Positions 52,542 through 61,301 of a stretch of 64,000 nt of DNA are shown here, piece after piece. The notes beneath the pieces were generated by a model. That model did not search any database, had not been told where the DNA came from, and was given only the letters and a program-made list of their open reading frames with translations. Source of the DNA: Marinomonas sp. TW1 (GTDB lineage: Bacteria; Pseudomonadota; Gammaproteobacteria; Pseudomonadales; Marinomonadaceae); assembly GCF_001625355.1 (NCBI RefSeq), contig NZ_JSEE01000009.1:124001-188000 (forward strand). Direction: 5' to 3'. Every line of letters starts with the position of its first letter. The stretch's first letter is position 1. The position numbers and the translations under genes are program-made.

Positions 52542-53552
52542 TCATAAACGACTCTCCTCAATGGCATGACAAGCGACGCTGCTGCCGTCACTTTGTAATC
52601 TCATCTCTGGTGATTCGCTGTAACAACGTGGATTGGCATAGGGGCAGCGAGCTTGGAAAACACAGCCGATGGGTTTTTCGGTTGGGGTTGGCACCTCACC
52701 AATCAAGCGAATAGGGTCGGCGGCCGTACTATCCAGTCTTGGAATGGCTGACAACAAGGCTTGGGTGTAAGGGTGTTTGGGGGCGCTAAACAAGGTGCTG
52801 GTATTGGCCAATTCGCAGATGCGACCTAGGTACATGACAGCGACTCGGTTGGCAAAGTGTTCAACCACCGCCAGATCATGAGTAATGAAAAGGTAGCTAA
52901 GATTGTATTCTTCCTGCTTGTCCATCATCAGGTTCAGTACTTGCGCCTGAACCGAAACGTCTAATGCCGAGAGAGGTTCATCCGCGACAATAAATTCTGG
53001 CTCGACCGACAAGGCTCGCGCCAAGCTGATTCGCTGACGTTGCCCCCCAGAGAACTCATGAGGATAGCGGTCGGAGCTGTTGGCGCTGATGCCAACGGAC
53101 TCAAGCAAGGTTTCCACCTGTTCGTCGACATCGAGACGAGACAATTGCGGATTATGGAAGGCAATGGGCTCACTCAGTGTCTGATATACCGTCATACGCG
53201 GGTTTAACGAGGCATAAGGGTTTTGAAACACCATTTGCATGCGCCGACGGAACAGCATTCTTTGACGATTGTTAAGGTGATCAATGCGCTGATCCAAGTA
53301 ATGGATTTCGCCAGCGCTTGGCTCATCTAACCCCATGATAGACCGAGCTAAAGTGGATTTTCCGCAACCAGTTTCGCCAACCACACAAAGTGTTTCGCCC
53401 TGATAAATGGTGAGGTTAACGCCATTCAGTGCGTAAATTTGATCGGTTTTTCCGCGACCTTTAAAGCCAGGTAAGTGCCATTGACCGAACCAACCCGTTT
53501 CCGATGAGAAGGTTTTTTCTAGGCCGCTGATTTGAATGAGTGGATGCGTCAT
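52542..53552 (-). CDS. Peptide ABC transporter ATPase, DppF/OppF type
   Basis: The 336-residue ATPase has Walker A GETGCGKST, signature FSGGQRQRISLARAL, Walker B FIVADEPLSALDVSVQAQVLNL and the oligopeptide-family C-terminal cysteine-rich motif GCVFQARCPYANPRCYSESPEM, which binds an iron-sulfur cluster in studied homologues. It overlaps the DppD gene by 4 bases and forms the second ATPase of the transporter. Confidence 0.92.
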   Translation of the reverse strand: MTHPLIQISGLEKTFSSETGWFGQWHLPGFKGRGKTDQIYALNGVNLTIYQGETLCVVGETGCGKSTLARSIMGLDEPSAGEIHYLDQRIDHLNNRQRMLFRRRMQMVFQNPYASLNPRMTVYQTLSEPIAFHNPQLSRLDVDEQVETLLESVGISANSSDRYPHEFSGGQRQRISLARALSVEPEFIVADEPLSALDVSVQAQVLNLMMDKQEEYNLSYLFITHDLAVVEHFANRVAVMYLGRICELANTSTLFSAPKHPYTQALLSAIPRLDSTAADPIRLIGEVPTPTEKPIGCVFQARCPYANPRCYSESPEMRLQSDGSSVACHAIEESRL

Positions 53553-54547
53553 AGTTGCCCCTCATCATCTTGGCTAAATTCACTGAGCATGTCTTCCACC
53601 ATGAAACAGGCGACACTGGAGACACCGCTGTAAATGAATTCAGGCTGTTGAGTACGACATTTGTCGGTGGCATACGGACAACGCGGATGAAAGGCACAAC
53701 CACTAGGCCGTTCAGCCAAAGAAGGCATACTGCCTTTAATCTGGTTTAATCTTTGCCCTGGTAAGGCCATTTGCGGGAGCGCATTTAACAGGCCTTGGGT
53801 GTAAGGGGGCTGGGGATCATTGATGATTTCTAAGGTTGGCCCTTCTTCCACTATTTGACCCGCGTACATCACCAAGGTGCGCTCCGCGACTTTGGATACC
53901 ACGCCGAGATCGTGGCTAATCAGAATCAAGGCCACGCCATTGTCTCGGCAGATGGCTAACAGTAGTTGCAGTATTTCCGCTTGAATGGTGACATCCAGCG
54001 CGGTGGTGGGTTCGTCGGCAATGATAATGTCTGGGTTTAACAGCAATACAGAGGCAATGATAACGCGTTGGCGCATACCACCGGATAACTCATGTGGGTA
54101 CTGATCAAAGCGTCTTTCAGGCGAAGCAATTTGAACATTTCTCAGCTTTTCAATGGCAATGTTTTTTGCATCTTTATAATTGATTTTAGTGTGGCTACGA
54201 ATGGTCTCGACTAACTGATCACCGATTGTGATGACGGGGTTTAATGTCATCATTGGATCTTGGAAAATCATCGCAATTCGTTTGCCTCGAATGTCTTGCA
54301 GTTGGCGCAAGCTCATCTTGGTAATGTCTTTGTTTTCTAACTTAATGGCGCCTGAGTGAATGTACCCAGGTTTACCAATTAAGTTGACGATGGAAAAGCC
54401 CAAAATGGACTTTCCTGCCCCAGACTCGCCGACAATGGCGATACGCTCGCCTCGTTTTAAATTAAAGCTAACATCAATCAGCGCTGTGAGTTCCCGCTTC
54501 TTAAAATGAAAATTGACGTTTAAATGGTCGACACTTAACAAATTCAT
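53549..54547 (-). CDS. Peptide ABC transporter ATPase, DppD/OppD type
   Basis: The 332-residue ATPase has Walker A GESGAGKS, signature [16 protein letters not shown], Walker [21 protein letters not shown] and the C-terminal motif [22 protein letters not shown]. The ATG at 54547 starts the protein 2 bases after the stop of the permease gene; the longer frame to 54592 is rejected. It partners the DppF-type ATPase. Confidence 0.92.
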   Translation of the reverse strand: MNLLSVDHLNVNFHFKKRELTALIDVSFNLKRGERIAIVGESGAGKSILGFSIVNLIGKPGYIHSGAIKLENKDITKMSLRQLQDIRGKRIAMIFQDPMMTLNPVITIGDQLVETIRSHTKINYKDAKNIAIEKLRNVQIASPERRFDQYPHELSGGMRQRVIIASVLLLNPDIIIADEPTTALDVTIQAEILQLLLAICRDNGVALILISHDLGVVSKVAERTLVMYAGQIVEEGPTLEIINDPQPPYTQGLLNALPQMALPGQRLNQIKGSMPSLAERPSGCAFHPRCPYATDKCRTQQPEFIYSGVSSVACFMVEDMLSEFSQDDEGQL

Positions 54548-54549
54548 AA

Positions 54550-55488
54550 TCAGTCTTTGTAAGCCCTTGGGTTGAGGTGGTCGCGCAACCAATCACCCAG
54601 TAAGTTCATGGCCAGTATTAAAATGATCAGGGTGGTGCTTGGAATCACACAGATCCACCAAGAGCCCGCAAACATGTAAGACACGCCTTCTGAAATAAGC
54701 GAACCTAAAGACGGCTCGGTAGACGGCATGCCTAACCCTAAGAAAGACAACGCGGCTTCGGCGACAATGGCGTTGGCAATTTGAACGGTAAAAATGACCA
54801 ACACTGGAGACAGAGTATTGGGCAAAATGTGACGAAACATGATGCGCTTCTGACTGATGCCCATGACTCGCGCCGCATCCACATACTCTTTTTGCTTTTC
54901 AGCCAGTACTGAGGCACGAATGGTTCGGGCAAACAGTGGCCATTCGGTTAGCCCGATGACCAAAATCAGCACCAGCATGGCCAGTTGTTGGTACATGGCG
55001 ACACCGAAAATAGACTGGAAAACCGCTAAGAAAACGATGGCCACCATCATATTGGAAAACGACAGCTGGATGTCGGCACAACGCATTAAGAAGTTATCGA
55101 CTCGTCCTCCTAAATAGCCGGCAATTAAGCCAATGCAAATGCCAATACTGGCTTGCAAAATAACCGCGCAAACGCCAATGGTAAGTGACAGTCTGGTGCC
55201 ATATAAAATGATTGATAAGAGGTCTCGGCCTTGCCCATCTGTGCCCAGTAAAAAACGATAATCGTGACTGATCCAGCTTGGGGCAATTTCGGCATTCAAT
55301 AGATCCATAAAGGCAGGATCATCGACATCAAACGGTGCAACCAGAGGGGCCAATAAGGCCACTAGGCAATAAAATAAAAAGATGAACAAAGCCAGCATAG
55401 CCAACTTGTCACCGGCAAAACCGCTGAGCATATGACGCCAGCGACTGCCAGGAATGGGCGCAGCTAAATCGGGTTTAATGTGCTTCAT
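54550..55488 (-). CDS. Peptide ABC transporter permease, DppC type
   Basis: The 312-residue inner-membrane protein has six hydrophobic helices and the coupling motif EYVDAARVMGISQKRIMFRHILPNTLSPVLV (EAA loop in outline), with LLGTDGQGRDLLSIILYGTRLSL near the N-terminal half. It overlaps the DppB gene by 4 bases and should form a heterodimer with DppB. Confidence 0.92.
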   Translation of the reverse strand: MKHIKPDLAAPIPGSRWRHMLSGFAGDKLAMLALFIFLFYCLVALLAPLVAPFDVDDPAFMDLLNAEIAPSWISHDYRFLLGTDGQGRDLLSIILYGTRLSLTIGVCAVILQASIGICIGLIAGYLGGRVDNFLMRCADIQLSFSNMMVAIVFLAVFQSIFGVAMYQQLAMLVLILVIGLTEWPLFARTIRASVLAEKQKEYVDAARVMGISQKRIMFRHILPNTLSPVLVIFTVQIANAIVAEAALSFLGLGMPSTEPSLGSLISEGVSYMFAGSWWICVIPSTTLIILILAMNLLGDWLRDHLNPRAYKD

Positions 55489-56465
55489 AGGCCATGACTC
55501 GCTAAGCGAACAGTTGGGTTAACCAAGCCATAGATCAGATCTACGAAGGTATTCATTACCACGAACATACCGCCGACCACCATCAAGTAGGCTGAAATTA
55601 AGGGCGTGTCGACTCGGCTCACGGCATCCATGAACAGAAACCCCATACCGGGCCATTGGAAGATGGTTTCGGTCAGAATGGTGTAAGCCACTAAGGTACC
55701 TGCTTGAATACCGCCAATGGTAATAATGGGCAGCATGGTGTTTTTCAGGGCATGAAAGAAATAAATGCGCGGTGCGGACAGGCCTTTTGACCAAGCAAAT
55801 CGAATGTATTCGGATTGCAGTACTTCGCTCATTTCAGAGCGAATCAGGCGCACAAAAATCGGGATCAGGGCAATCGCTAAAGACAGGCTGGGTAACAGTA
55901 AATGACTCAGACCATCCTTAGTAAATAGGCCGCTTTCCCAAAAACCAAATAAGACGGTTGTTTCACCTCGACCAAAGCTTGGCGCAAGATTCCACTGAAT
56001 GGAAAAGACGTACACCATAAAGATGGCGATGATAAAGATTGGGATGGAAAGGCCAATCGAACTGACCAACATGATCAAACGTGAAACAAGGTGCTTAGGA
56101 TGAATCGCGGTGATCACACCAAAGGGGGTTGCGATGCATACCACCAGTAAAATGGCGCAAAAAGCCAGCTCGAATGTGGCGGGCAATTTTTTCAGAATGA
56201 CATCAATGGTGGGCTCTTTATAGTAGTAAGAGGTGCCGAAATCTCCAGCCAATGCGTTTTTAGCAAATCTTGTGTATTGGGTAATAAAGCCATCATTGAG
56301 CCCCAACTCTTCTCTAAGTTGTTCTCGCACTTCAGGCGTCGTTGTCATACCGACCATTTGTCTGACGGGGTCACCTAATTTGTCTTGGATGGCAAAGCTA
56401 ATTAAGCTGATGACAATTAAGACAAAACAGGCTTGTATTAAACGGCGTAGTAAAAACGCTAACAT
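55485..56465 (-). CDS. Peptide ABC transporter permease, DppB type
   Basis: The 326-residue protein has six helices, the N-terminal LLRRLIQACFVLIVISLISF and the coupling loop EVLQSEYIRFAWSKGLSAPRIYFFHALKNTMLPIIT in outline, followed by TETIFQWPGMGFLF, typical of DppB/OppB. It starts 73 bases after the binding-protein gene in the same direction. Confidence 0.92.
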   Translation of the reverse strand: MLAFLLRRLIQACFVLIVISLISFAIQDKLGDPVRQMVGMTTTPEVREQLREELGLNDGFITQYTRFAKNALAGDFGTSYYYKEPTIDVILKKLPATFELAFCAILLVVCIATPFGVITAIHPKHLVSRLIMLVSSIGLSIPIFIIAIFMVYVFSIQWNLAPSFGRGETTVLFGFWESGLFTKDGLSHLLLPSLSLAIALIPIFVRLIRSEMSEVLQSEYIRFAWSKGLSAPRIYFFHALKNTMLPIITIGGIQAGTLVAYTILTETIFQWPGMGFLFMDAVSRVDTPLISAYLMVVGGMFVVMNTFVDLIYGLVNPTVRLASHGL

Positions 56466-56538
56466 GGATTAGATTAACTCTCCGCTGGTGAATGTGCCGT
56501 TGGACAGCAAGGCATGCATCATGAGCTGTAAGGATACA

Positions 56539-58068
56539 TTATTCTTCAATGATCAGATCTCCAATATAAGGGTAGTTTCGGTCATTGATGACGTCTTGTA
56601 TTTTGACCTTATCTTTGGCCGCCCAAGTCAGAAATTGCCAATAAAGAGGCACAATGGCAGAGTCTTGATAGAGTGTCTTTTCAATGCCCTGTAACAAGCG
56701 TAAACGTCTTTCAGGGTTGAGCTCTTGGTTGGCTTGGCGAATATCATCGGTGATGCTTGGGTTGCAATATTCACTGGCATTATAAGCGCCAAGGCCGGTT
56801 TTGGCATCCGTGCAAGCGATAATAAATTCAAATAAGTTGTTGGAATCCATAGTGTCCGACTGCCAGCCCAACATCATCATGTCCGCACTTCGGTCATCGA
56901 ATTCTTTAAAGTACTGTGCTTTTGGTAGGGTTTTTAAATCGGCTTTGATGTTGATCTTTGCCAGCATGGCCGCCACGGCTTGAGCGACTTTTTCATCATT
57001 AGTATAACGATTGTTTGGTGCCATCATACTGATTCGAAAGCCCTGTTCGTAACCGGCTGCTTTCATCAGCTGACGAGCTTGTTGAAGATCGTAGTCAGGT
57101 TGTAATTCAGCCACATGGCCAAGGAAACGGTTAGGGCTGAGCTGACCCGCTGGCGTGGCATAGCCGCGTAAAATCTTATCCACGATCAATGACTGATTAA
57201 TGGCAAGGTTAATGGCTTTACGCACCCGAACATCCCTAAATTCTTTGCGCCTTGTCTGATTCATATGCAATAGCAAGATGCGAGTACTGGGCATGGTGAC
57301 CAATTGAATGCCCGTTGTCTGTTGAGTACGCTGGATGTCGATGGGGGAGATGGGGAAGATGAAATCCACATCGCCGGACAACAAGGCCGCTAAGCGCGTT
57401 GCATCGGTATGAATGGGCGTGGAAATCAATGTGTCGACATTACCAGGCGACGCGGTATCCCAATAATTTGGGTTGCGCTTGAATTCCATTCGTGAGCCTA
57501 ACTCACGCTTTTCTAAAATGAAGGGGCCAGTACCCGATACATGACGAGAAGCAAAGGTTTCACCGTATTTTACAATTTCATCTTTGCCTTGATAAAAGGC
57601 TTTATCCATTGGAAACACATAGGTCATGATGTTGAGTATGAGCGGATTGGGTTTGGCGCTGATAACATCAAACGTATAGTCATCAATGATTTTGGCGGAT
57701 TGTATGGTGTCAAACATGGCTCGAAAATCCGCCGAATGCTTTAGTCGGTTAATGGTGTAGACCACATCGGCCGAAGTCAGTGGATGGCCAGAATGGAAGG
57801 TTACGCCTTGGCGTAAGAAAAAACGCGTGGTGGAGGGCGTCATGGCCTGCCAATGCGTCGCTAACCTTGCTTCAAAGGTGCCGTTTTGTTGCCATCTTAA
57901 CAGTGGATCAAATGCCAAATGGGAGAATTGCAGCGTCCCTTCAGATAATTGTTCATGCGGGTCGAGGGAAATCGGGTCGGCGTCAAACGCCATTCTAAGA
58001 GTGGCAGATAAGGTGTGACTGCTGAGGAGAATACTCAAGCAAGCAACTATAATAACCGTTGGTTTCAT
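56539..58068 (-). CDS. Periplasmic peptide-binding protein, DppA type
   Basis: The 509-residue protein has a signal peptide (MKPTVIIVACLSILLSSHTLSA) and the SBP_bac_5 family pattern: LRMAFDADPISLDPHEQLSEGTLQFSHLAFDPLLRW, GVTFHSGHPLTSADVVYTINR, HVSGTGPFILEKRE and an end YPYIGDLIIEE. It should bind dipeptides, oligopeptides or related solutes and pass them to DppBCDF. It heads the five-gene transporter operon that ends with a LysR gene. The ligand cannot be told from sequence. Confidence 0.92.
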   Translation of the reverse strand: MKPTVIIVACLSILLSSHTLSATLRMAFDADPISLDPHEQLSEGTLQFSHLAFDPLLRWQQNGTFEARLATHWQAMTPSTTRFFLRQGVTFHSGHPLTSADVVYTINRLKHSADFRAMFDTIQSAKIIDDYTFDVISAKPNPLILNIMTYVFPMDKAFYQGKDEIVKYGETFASRHVSGTGPFILEKRELGSRMEFKRNPNYWDTASPGNVDTLISTPIHTDATRLAALLSGDVDFIFPISPIDIQRTQQTTGIQLVTMPSTRILLLHMNQTRRKEFRDVRVRKAINLAINQSLIVDKILRGYATPAGQLSPNRFLGHVAELQPDYDLQQARQLMKAAGYEQGFRISMMAPNNRYTNDEKVAQAVAAMLAKINIKADLKTLPKAQYFKEFDDRSADMMMLGWQSDTMDSNNLFEFIIACTDAKTGLGAYNASEYCNPSITDDIRQANQELNPERRLRLLQGIEKTLYQDSAIVPLYWQFLTWAAKDKVKIQDVINDRNYPYIGDLIIEE

Positions 58069-58300
58069 TCTTATATGGTCTCTTTTGTGATGCCTTTGAA
58101 AGCGATGCTTCCTCCTTCTATTGACGTAAGTTGTCGAGTGAAGGTGTCTGTTTGGTCTGAATGTTGGCGTTTAATTATTAGATTTTGACCATATAGACAA
58201 GAGAGTATTCTGACAAAAATGACGAAAAAAAGACAGGACGAGATCGACTTATGACGCATTTAGACAAGTTTGCTTGTCTGCCAACTGGGAGAAAAGTGAT

Positions 58301-58909
58301 ATGAATTACTTTGCTCACCTGCATATCGCCAGCCTGACGAACACCTCTTGGGCCGGTAATTTGCTGGGGGATTTTCCTGTGGTTGCTTCTCAACTAGATG
58401 AAGACTTATACCGAGGTTGGCGTTTGCATCAAATGGTGGACGTGATGGTCGATGAACATCCTGCTAGTGTGGCCTTTCGAGTCATGCCAAGGCAAGGCAG
58501 GCGACGTTTTGCTGGCATAGTGCAAGACATCGCAATGGATTATTGGTTGATACAGTACTGGTCAAGGTTCAGTGATGAGTCGTTAGCCTCATTTTGTCAG
58601 CGCGCCGTTGACGGTTTGGTGGAAGATAAATCCAGAACGCCAGAGCGCTTAAAGCGCATGATTGAGTCTCTAGAAGACTATAATTGGTTAGCGAATTTAG
58701 GTCAGGTGGACGGCGTTGAAAAGGCGATTCATTCCATCATGAGGCGTTGGCGACATGGTCATCACTTGCAAGATTTTGTCGACGAGTTACCGCAAGTGAT
58801 TGAACAGGCTGAGCAGCCGTTTCTTAAGTTGTATCCGGATTTGCTGGAATTTGTTGCCCTGCAAACGAAAAAAGCCGAGGTTATCACACACATAACCTCG
58901 GCAGAATGA
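58301..58909 (+). CDS. acpH: Acyl carrier protein phosphodiesterase
   Basis: The 202-residue protein matches AcpH (DUF479), which removes phosphopantetheine from ACP: MNYFAHLHIASLTNTSWAGNLLGDF, RGWRLHQMVDVMVDEHP, DIAMDYWLIQYWSRFSD and FLKLYPDLLEFVA. The HD-like residues (His6/8, Asp in GDF and IAMDYW) look intact. GGGAG precedes the ATG at 58301; a TTG at 58274 is rejected. Its last codons contain a hairpin with a T run on the opposite strand, listed separately. Confidence 0.9.
   Translation: MNYFAHLHIASLTNTSWAGNLLGDFPVVASQLDEDLYRGWRLHQMVDVMVDEHPASVAFRVMPRQGRRRFAGIVQDIAMDYWLIQYWSRFSDESLASFCQRAVDGLVEDKSRTPERLKRMIESLEDYNWLANLGQVDGVEKAIHSIMRRWRHGHHLQDFVDELPQVIEQAEQPFLKLYPDLLEFVALQTKKAEVITHITSAE
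58868..58902 (-). terminator. Minus-strand terminator inside the 3' end of acpH
   Basis: GCCGAGGTTAT (58874-58884) and ATAACCTCGGC (58892-58902) form a perfect 11-bp stem with a 7-base loop. On the minus strand the stem is followed by TTTTTT, the form of an intrinsic terminator. On the plus strand no T run follows. No minus-strand gene is seen upstream of it, so the transcript it would end is unknown. Confidence 0.65.
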
Positions 58910-59151
58910 GCCTTAAATGGCTCGATCGAGAGAACAGTCATCAAAATACAATGCGTCAGGTGCAGAAGCCATAACGCTCATTTAGATGACGCTTGCAGTA
59001 TAGGCGGAATCGTTACTTGAGGGTGTTGACCTAGGTCAGGCTCTTGCTCATTGAGGCAGCAATCAGATTATTCAGGAATGTGTCATTCTTAGTGTGAACT
59101 TGTGCTAGAATCCGCAGCCAGCAAGAAACAGATAAAGAAAGGGGAATAAGG

Positions 59152-60129
59152 GTGGGCGTTCAGTGGTATCCAGGACACATGAACAAGGCGCGTCGAGAAA
59201 TCGAAGAGGTGATGACGCAAGTTGACATAGTGATCGAAGTATTGGATGCACGCATCCCAGACTCCAGTCAAAATCCTATGCTTAATACCCTTCGTGGCGA
59301 CGTTCCAGTGCTGCGTTTATTGAATAAAAAAGATTTGGCGGATAAAGCCCGTTTAGATTTATGGCTGGCTCATTGGCGCGGTAGCGAAACCATTCTAGCG
59401 CACCCATTTTCCACATTGGACAAAAGTGATGTCGCTAAAATCAGTCAATGGGTTGCCCAGATGGTGCCTCATCGAGGGTCAGCGGAAAAACCCATTCGAG
59501 CCATGATTGCAGGCATTCCTAATGTGGGTAAATCCAGCTTGATGAATGCTTTGCTAGGACGTCGAGTGGCGAAAGTTGGTGATGAGCCAGCGGTAACGAA
59601 AGCTCAACAAAAGTTAAAAGTGAAAGAAGGCTTTCAGCTGTTAGACACCCCAGGCATCTTGTGGCCTAAAATTGAAAATCCAGATGCCAGCTATCGTTTG
59701 GCGGTCACGGGCGCGGTGCGCGACACAGCGATTGACTATGAAGATGTGGCCTTGGCGGGATTGAAATTTTTTATCGCCGACTACTTAGATGCACTGACAA
59801 CACGTTACAAGCTGAAAGAAGTGCAAAGCGATCCTTATGAAACCTTAAAAGTGATTGGTTCAAAGCGAGGGGCTTTGCGTTCTGGTGGCAAGGTAGACAT
59901 GCATAAAGCCGCGGAAGTGTTTCTGAACGACGTACGTACTGGTGCAATCGGCCCATACGTGATGGAAACACCCGAAATGATCGCCCATGAAGAGCGTTTA
60001 GTAGAAGAAGCGAAAGCGAAAAAAGAAGCAGAGCGTTTAGCGCGTTTGGCGGCCGCTGTGCCACAGCGTCAGCAAGCGAACAATCAAGAATATCGAAGAC
60101 AGCAGCAACAACATGAAGACAAAGAGTGA
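59152..60129 (+). CDS. Circularly permuted GTPase, RbgA/YlqF family
   Basis: The 325-residue GTPase has the permuted motif order of the YlqF/RbgA family: G4 LLNKKDLADK near residue 60, then G1 AGIPNVGKSSLMNALLG near 125 and G3 LLDTPGILWP near 165. The opening VQWYPGHMNKARREI is also diagnostic. By family it helps 50S ribosome assembly (RbgA in Bacillus). The C-terminal tail (about 280-325) is rich in Glu, Lys, Arg and Gln (EEAKAKKEAERLARLAAA). The start is GTG, after AAAGGGGAATAA. It overlaps no gene but is followed by yacL after 11 bases. Confidence 0.93.
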   Translation: MGVQWYPGHMNKARREIEEVMTQVDIVIEVLDARIPDSSQNPMLNTLRGDVPVLRLLNKKDLADKARLDLWLAHWRGSETILAHPFSTLDKSDVAKISQWVAQMVPHRGSAEKPIRAMIAGIPNVGKSSLMNALLGRRVAKVGDEPAVTKAQQKLKVKEGFQLLDTPGILWPKIENPDASYRLAVTGAVRDTAIDYEDVALAGLKFFIADYLDALTTRYKLKEVQSDPYETLKVIGSKRGALRSGGKVDMHKAAEVFLNDVRTGAIGPYVMETPEMIAHEERLVEEAKAKKEAERLARLAAAVPQRQQANNQEYRRQQQQHEDKE

Positions 60130-60140
60130 GGTTCAAGGCC

Positions 60141-60521
60141 ATGGATTATGAAATAGCCTTTGATCAAGAAGAAAGCAATTATCGTATTTACACGGGTTAC
60201 GAATTCGCAGCGATCGGTGAATGGGTAAGCGAATTTGTGCGCGAACTGGAGATGATTCAGCGTGTGCTCATGGCCGCTCGTTTAGCTGAGACAGAAAAAG
60301 AAACCACTGAATTTTCCCATGGTCCTTTTCGTGTTGTGATCAGTGAAGAAGGCGTTAATGTGGCCAGGCAAGTGGATCTAAATGCGGCGGAAGAAGAAAT
60401 CAAAGCCATGTTTGATTCGCAAGACAGCTTCTATCAAACCTCAACCGATGGAATTCAGGCCGAATGTGGTTTGGAAGACTTGGTTGAAATGATAGAAAAC
60501 TGGCATGACGTGCTGCAATAG
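60141..60521 (+). CDS. YacL/UPF0231-family protein
   Basis: The 126-residue acidic cytoplasmic protein opens MDYEIAFDQEESNYRIYTGYEFAAIGEWVSEF in outline, matching E. coli YacL (MDYEFLRD...MGHEVVGHWF), and ends CGLEDLVEMIENWHDVL like its SLCGVEDFLQVV. Function is unknown. The ATG at 60141 was chosen by this alignment over the in-frame GTG at 60126, which overlaps the GTPase gene. Confidence 0.82.
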   Translation: MDYEIAFDQEESNYRIYTGYEFAAIGEWVSEFVRELEMIQRVLMAARLAETEKETTEFSHGPFRVVISEEGVNVARQVDLNAAEEEIKAMFDSQDSFYQTSTDGIQAECGLEDLVEMIENWHDVLQ

Positions 60522-60589
60522 TTGTTCCACGCGCTGGCTAGGTTTACACTAATAGGTGTTTGAAATTTACGTATTTTTAGGGAGCCGAT

Positions 60590-61192
60590 ATGCTCATTGA
60601 GTTGGAAAAAGCCCGTACTCGAAAAAATGTAGTGCGCATTTTTCGTGAAGAACTGGATGGCCCAGACAGCTGGTCAGACGGTTTTGTCGTGGATGCCAAT
60701 GAAGAAATGGTTTTGCTCCAACTAGTAGATGACAGTGTGCGTCTCAACGGTTATCAAATTCTGTTTTTAGAAGACATAAGTGACTTCGCTCATCCGGCTC
60801 CTTTTAATGATTTTCAAAAACGTGTCTTAGCCCTTCGAGAAGAAGACGTGGCGGATCCCGAGGTGGATTTAGACGACTTGGCGGTGTTGCTGATGGACAT
60901 CAGCGAAGAATATGGCCTTGTCACGTTGCACCGTGAAGAAGTCGAACCGGACAGTTGTGAGATTGGTCGCGTTATCCGTGCCGATGCCGTGACTTATGAG
61001 CTGGAAGAAATTGGCTCCGATGCTCGTTGGTTTGATGACACCTTTGAATACGATTTATATGACATCACTCGTATTGAGTTTGGTGGTGCTTACGAAGAAG
61101 CCTTGCTCATGGCAAACGAAGACATGGGGGAAGATTCTTATGAATTATCAGATGACTACCCTGATGATGATCGGGCTGAAGACGAGCAATAA
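60590..61192 (+). CDS. Acidic protein of unknown function
   Basis: The 200-residue cytoplasmic protein has no membrane segment. It seems to hold two similar beta-rich units: residues about 5-60 (RKNVVRIFREELDGPDSWSDGFVVDANEEMVLLQLVDD) and about 110-165 (YGLVTLHREEVEPDSCEIGRVIRADAVTYELEEI), both with the pattern REE(L/V)(D/E)PDS...G.V..A....L. The C-terminal 25 residues are almost all acidic. I do not recognise the family. It lies 68 bases after yacL and has a strong terminator. GGGAG precedes the ATG. Confidence 0.72.
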   Translation: MLIELEKARTRKNVVRIFREELDGPDSWSDGFVVDANEEMVLLQLVDDSVRLNGYQILFLEDISDFAHPAPFNDFQKRVLALREEDVADPEVDLDDLAVLLMDISEEYGLVTLHREEVEPDSCEIGRVIRADAVTYELEEIGSDARWFDDTFEYDLYDITRIEFGGAYEEALLMANEDMGEDSYELSDDYPDDDRAEDEQ

Positions 61193-61208
61193 AGAATAAA
61201 TTGACCTT

Positions 61209-61237
61209 AAAAAAACGCCAGCAGTGGCGTTTTTTTT
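61209..61237 (+). terminator. Intrinsic terminator after the acidic-protein gene
   Basis: A run AAAAAAACGCCA pairs with TGGCGTTTTTTTT around a GCAG loop, 16 bases after the stop codon. Confidence 0.92.
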
Positions 61238-61301
61238 ATGAGGTTTCATTGAACACCTCGAACGCTATTTAGAATACTAAGTAAAAAAGGAATGAAGGAT
61301 T

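Noticed and set aside
52505-52591. Longer LysR frame overlapping the DppF-type gene
   Set aside because: GGAGGGT precedes the ATG at 52504, which gives the standard LysR N-terminus.
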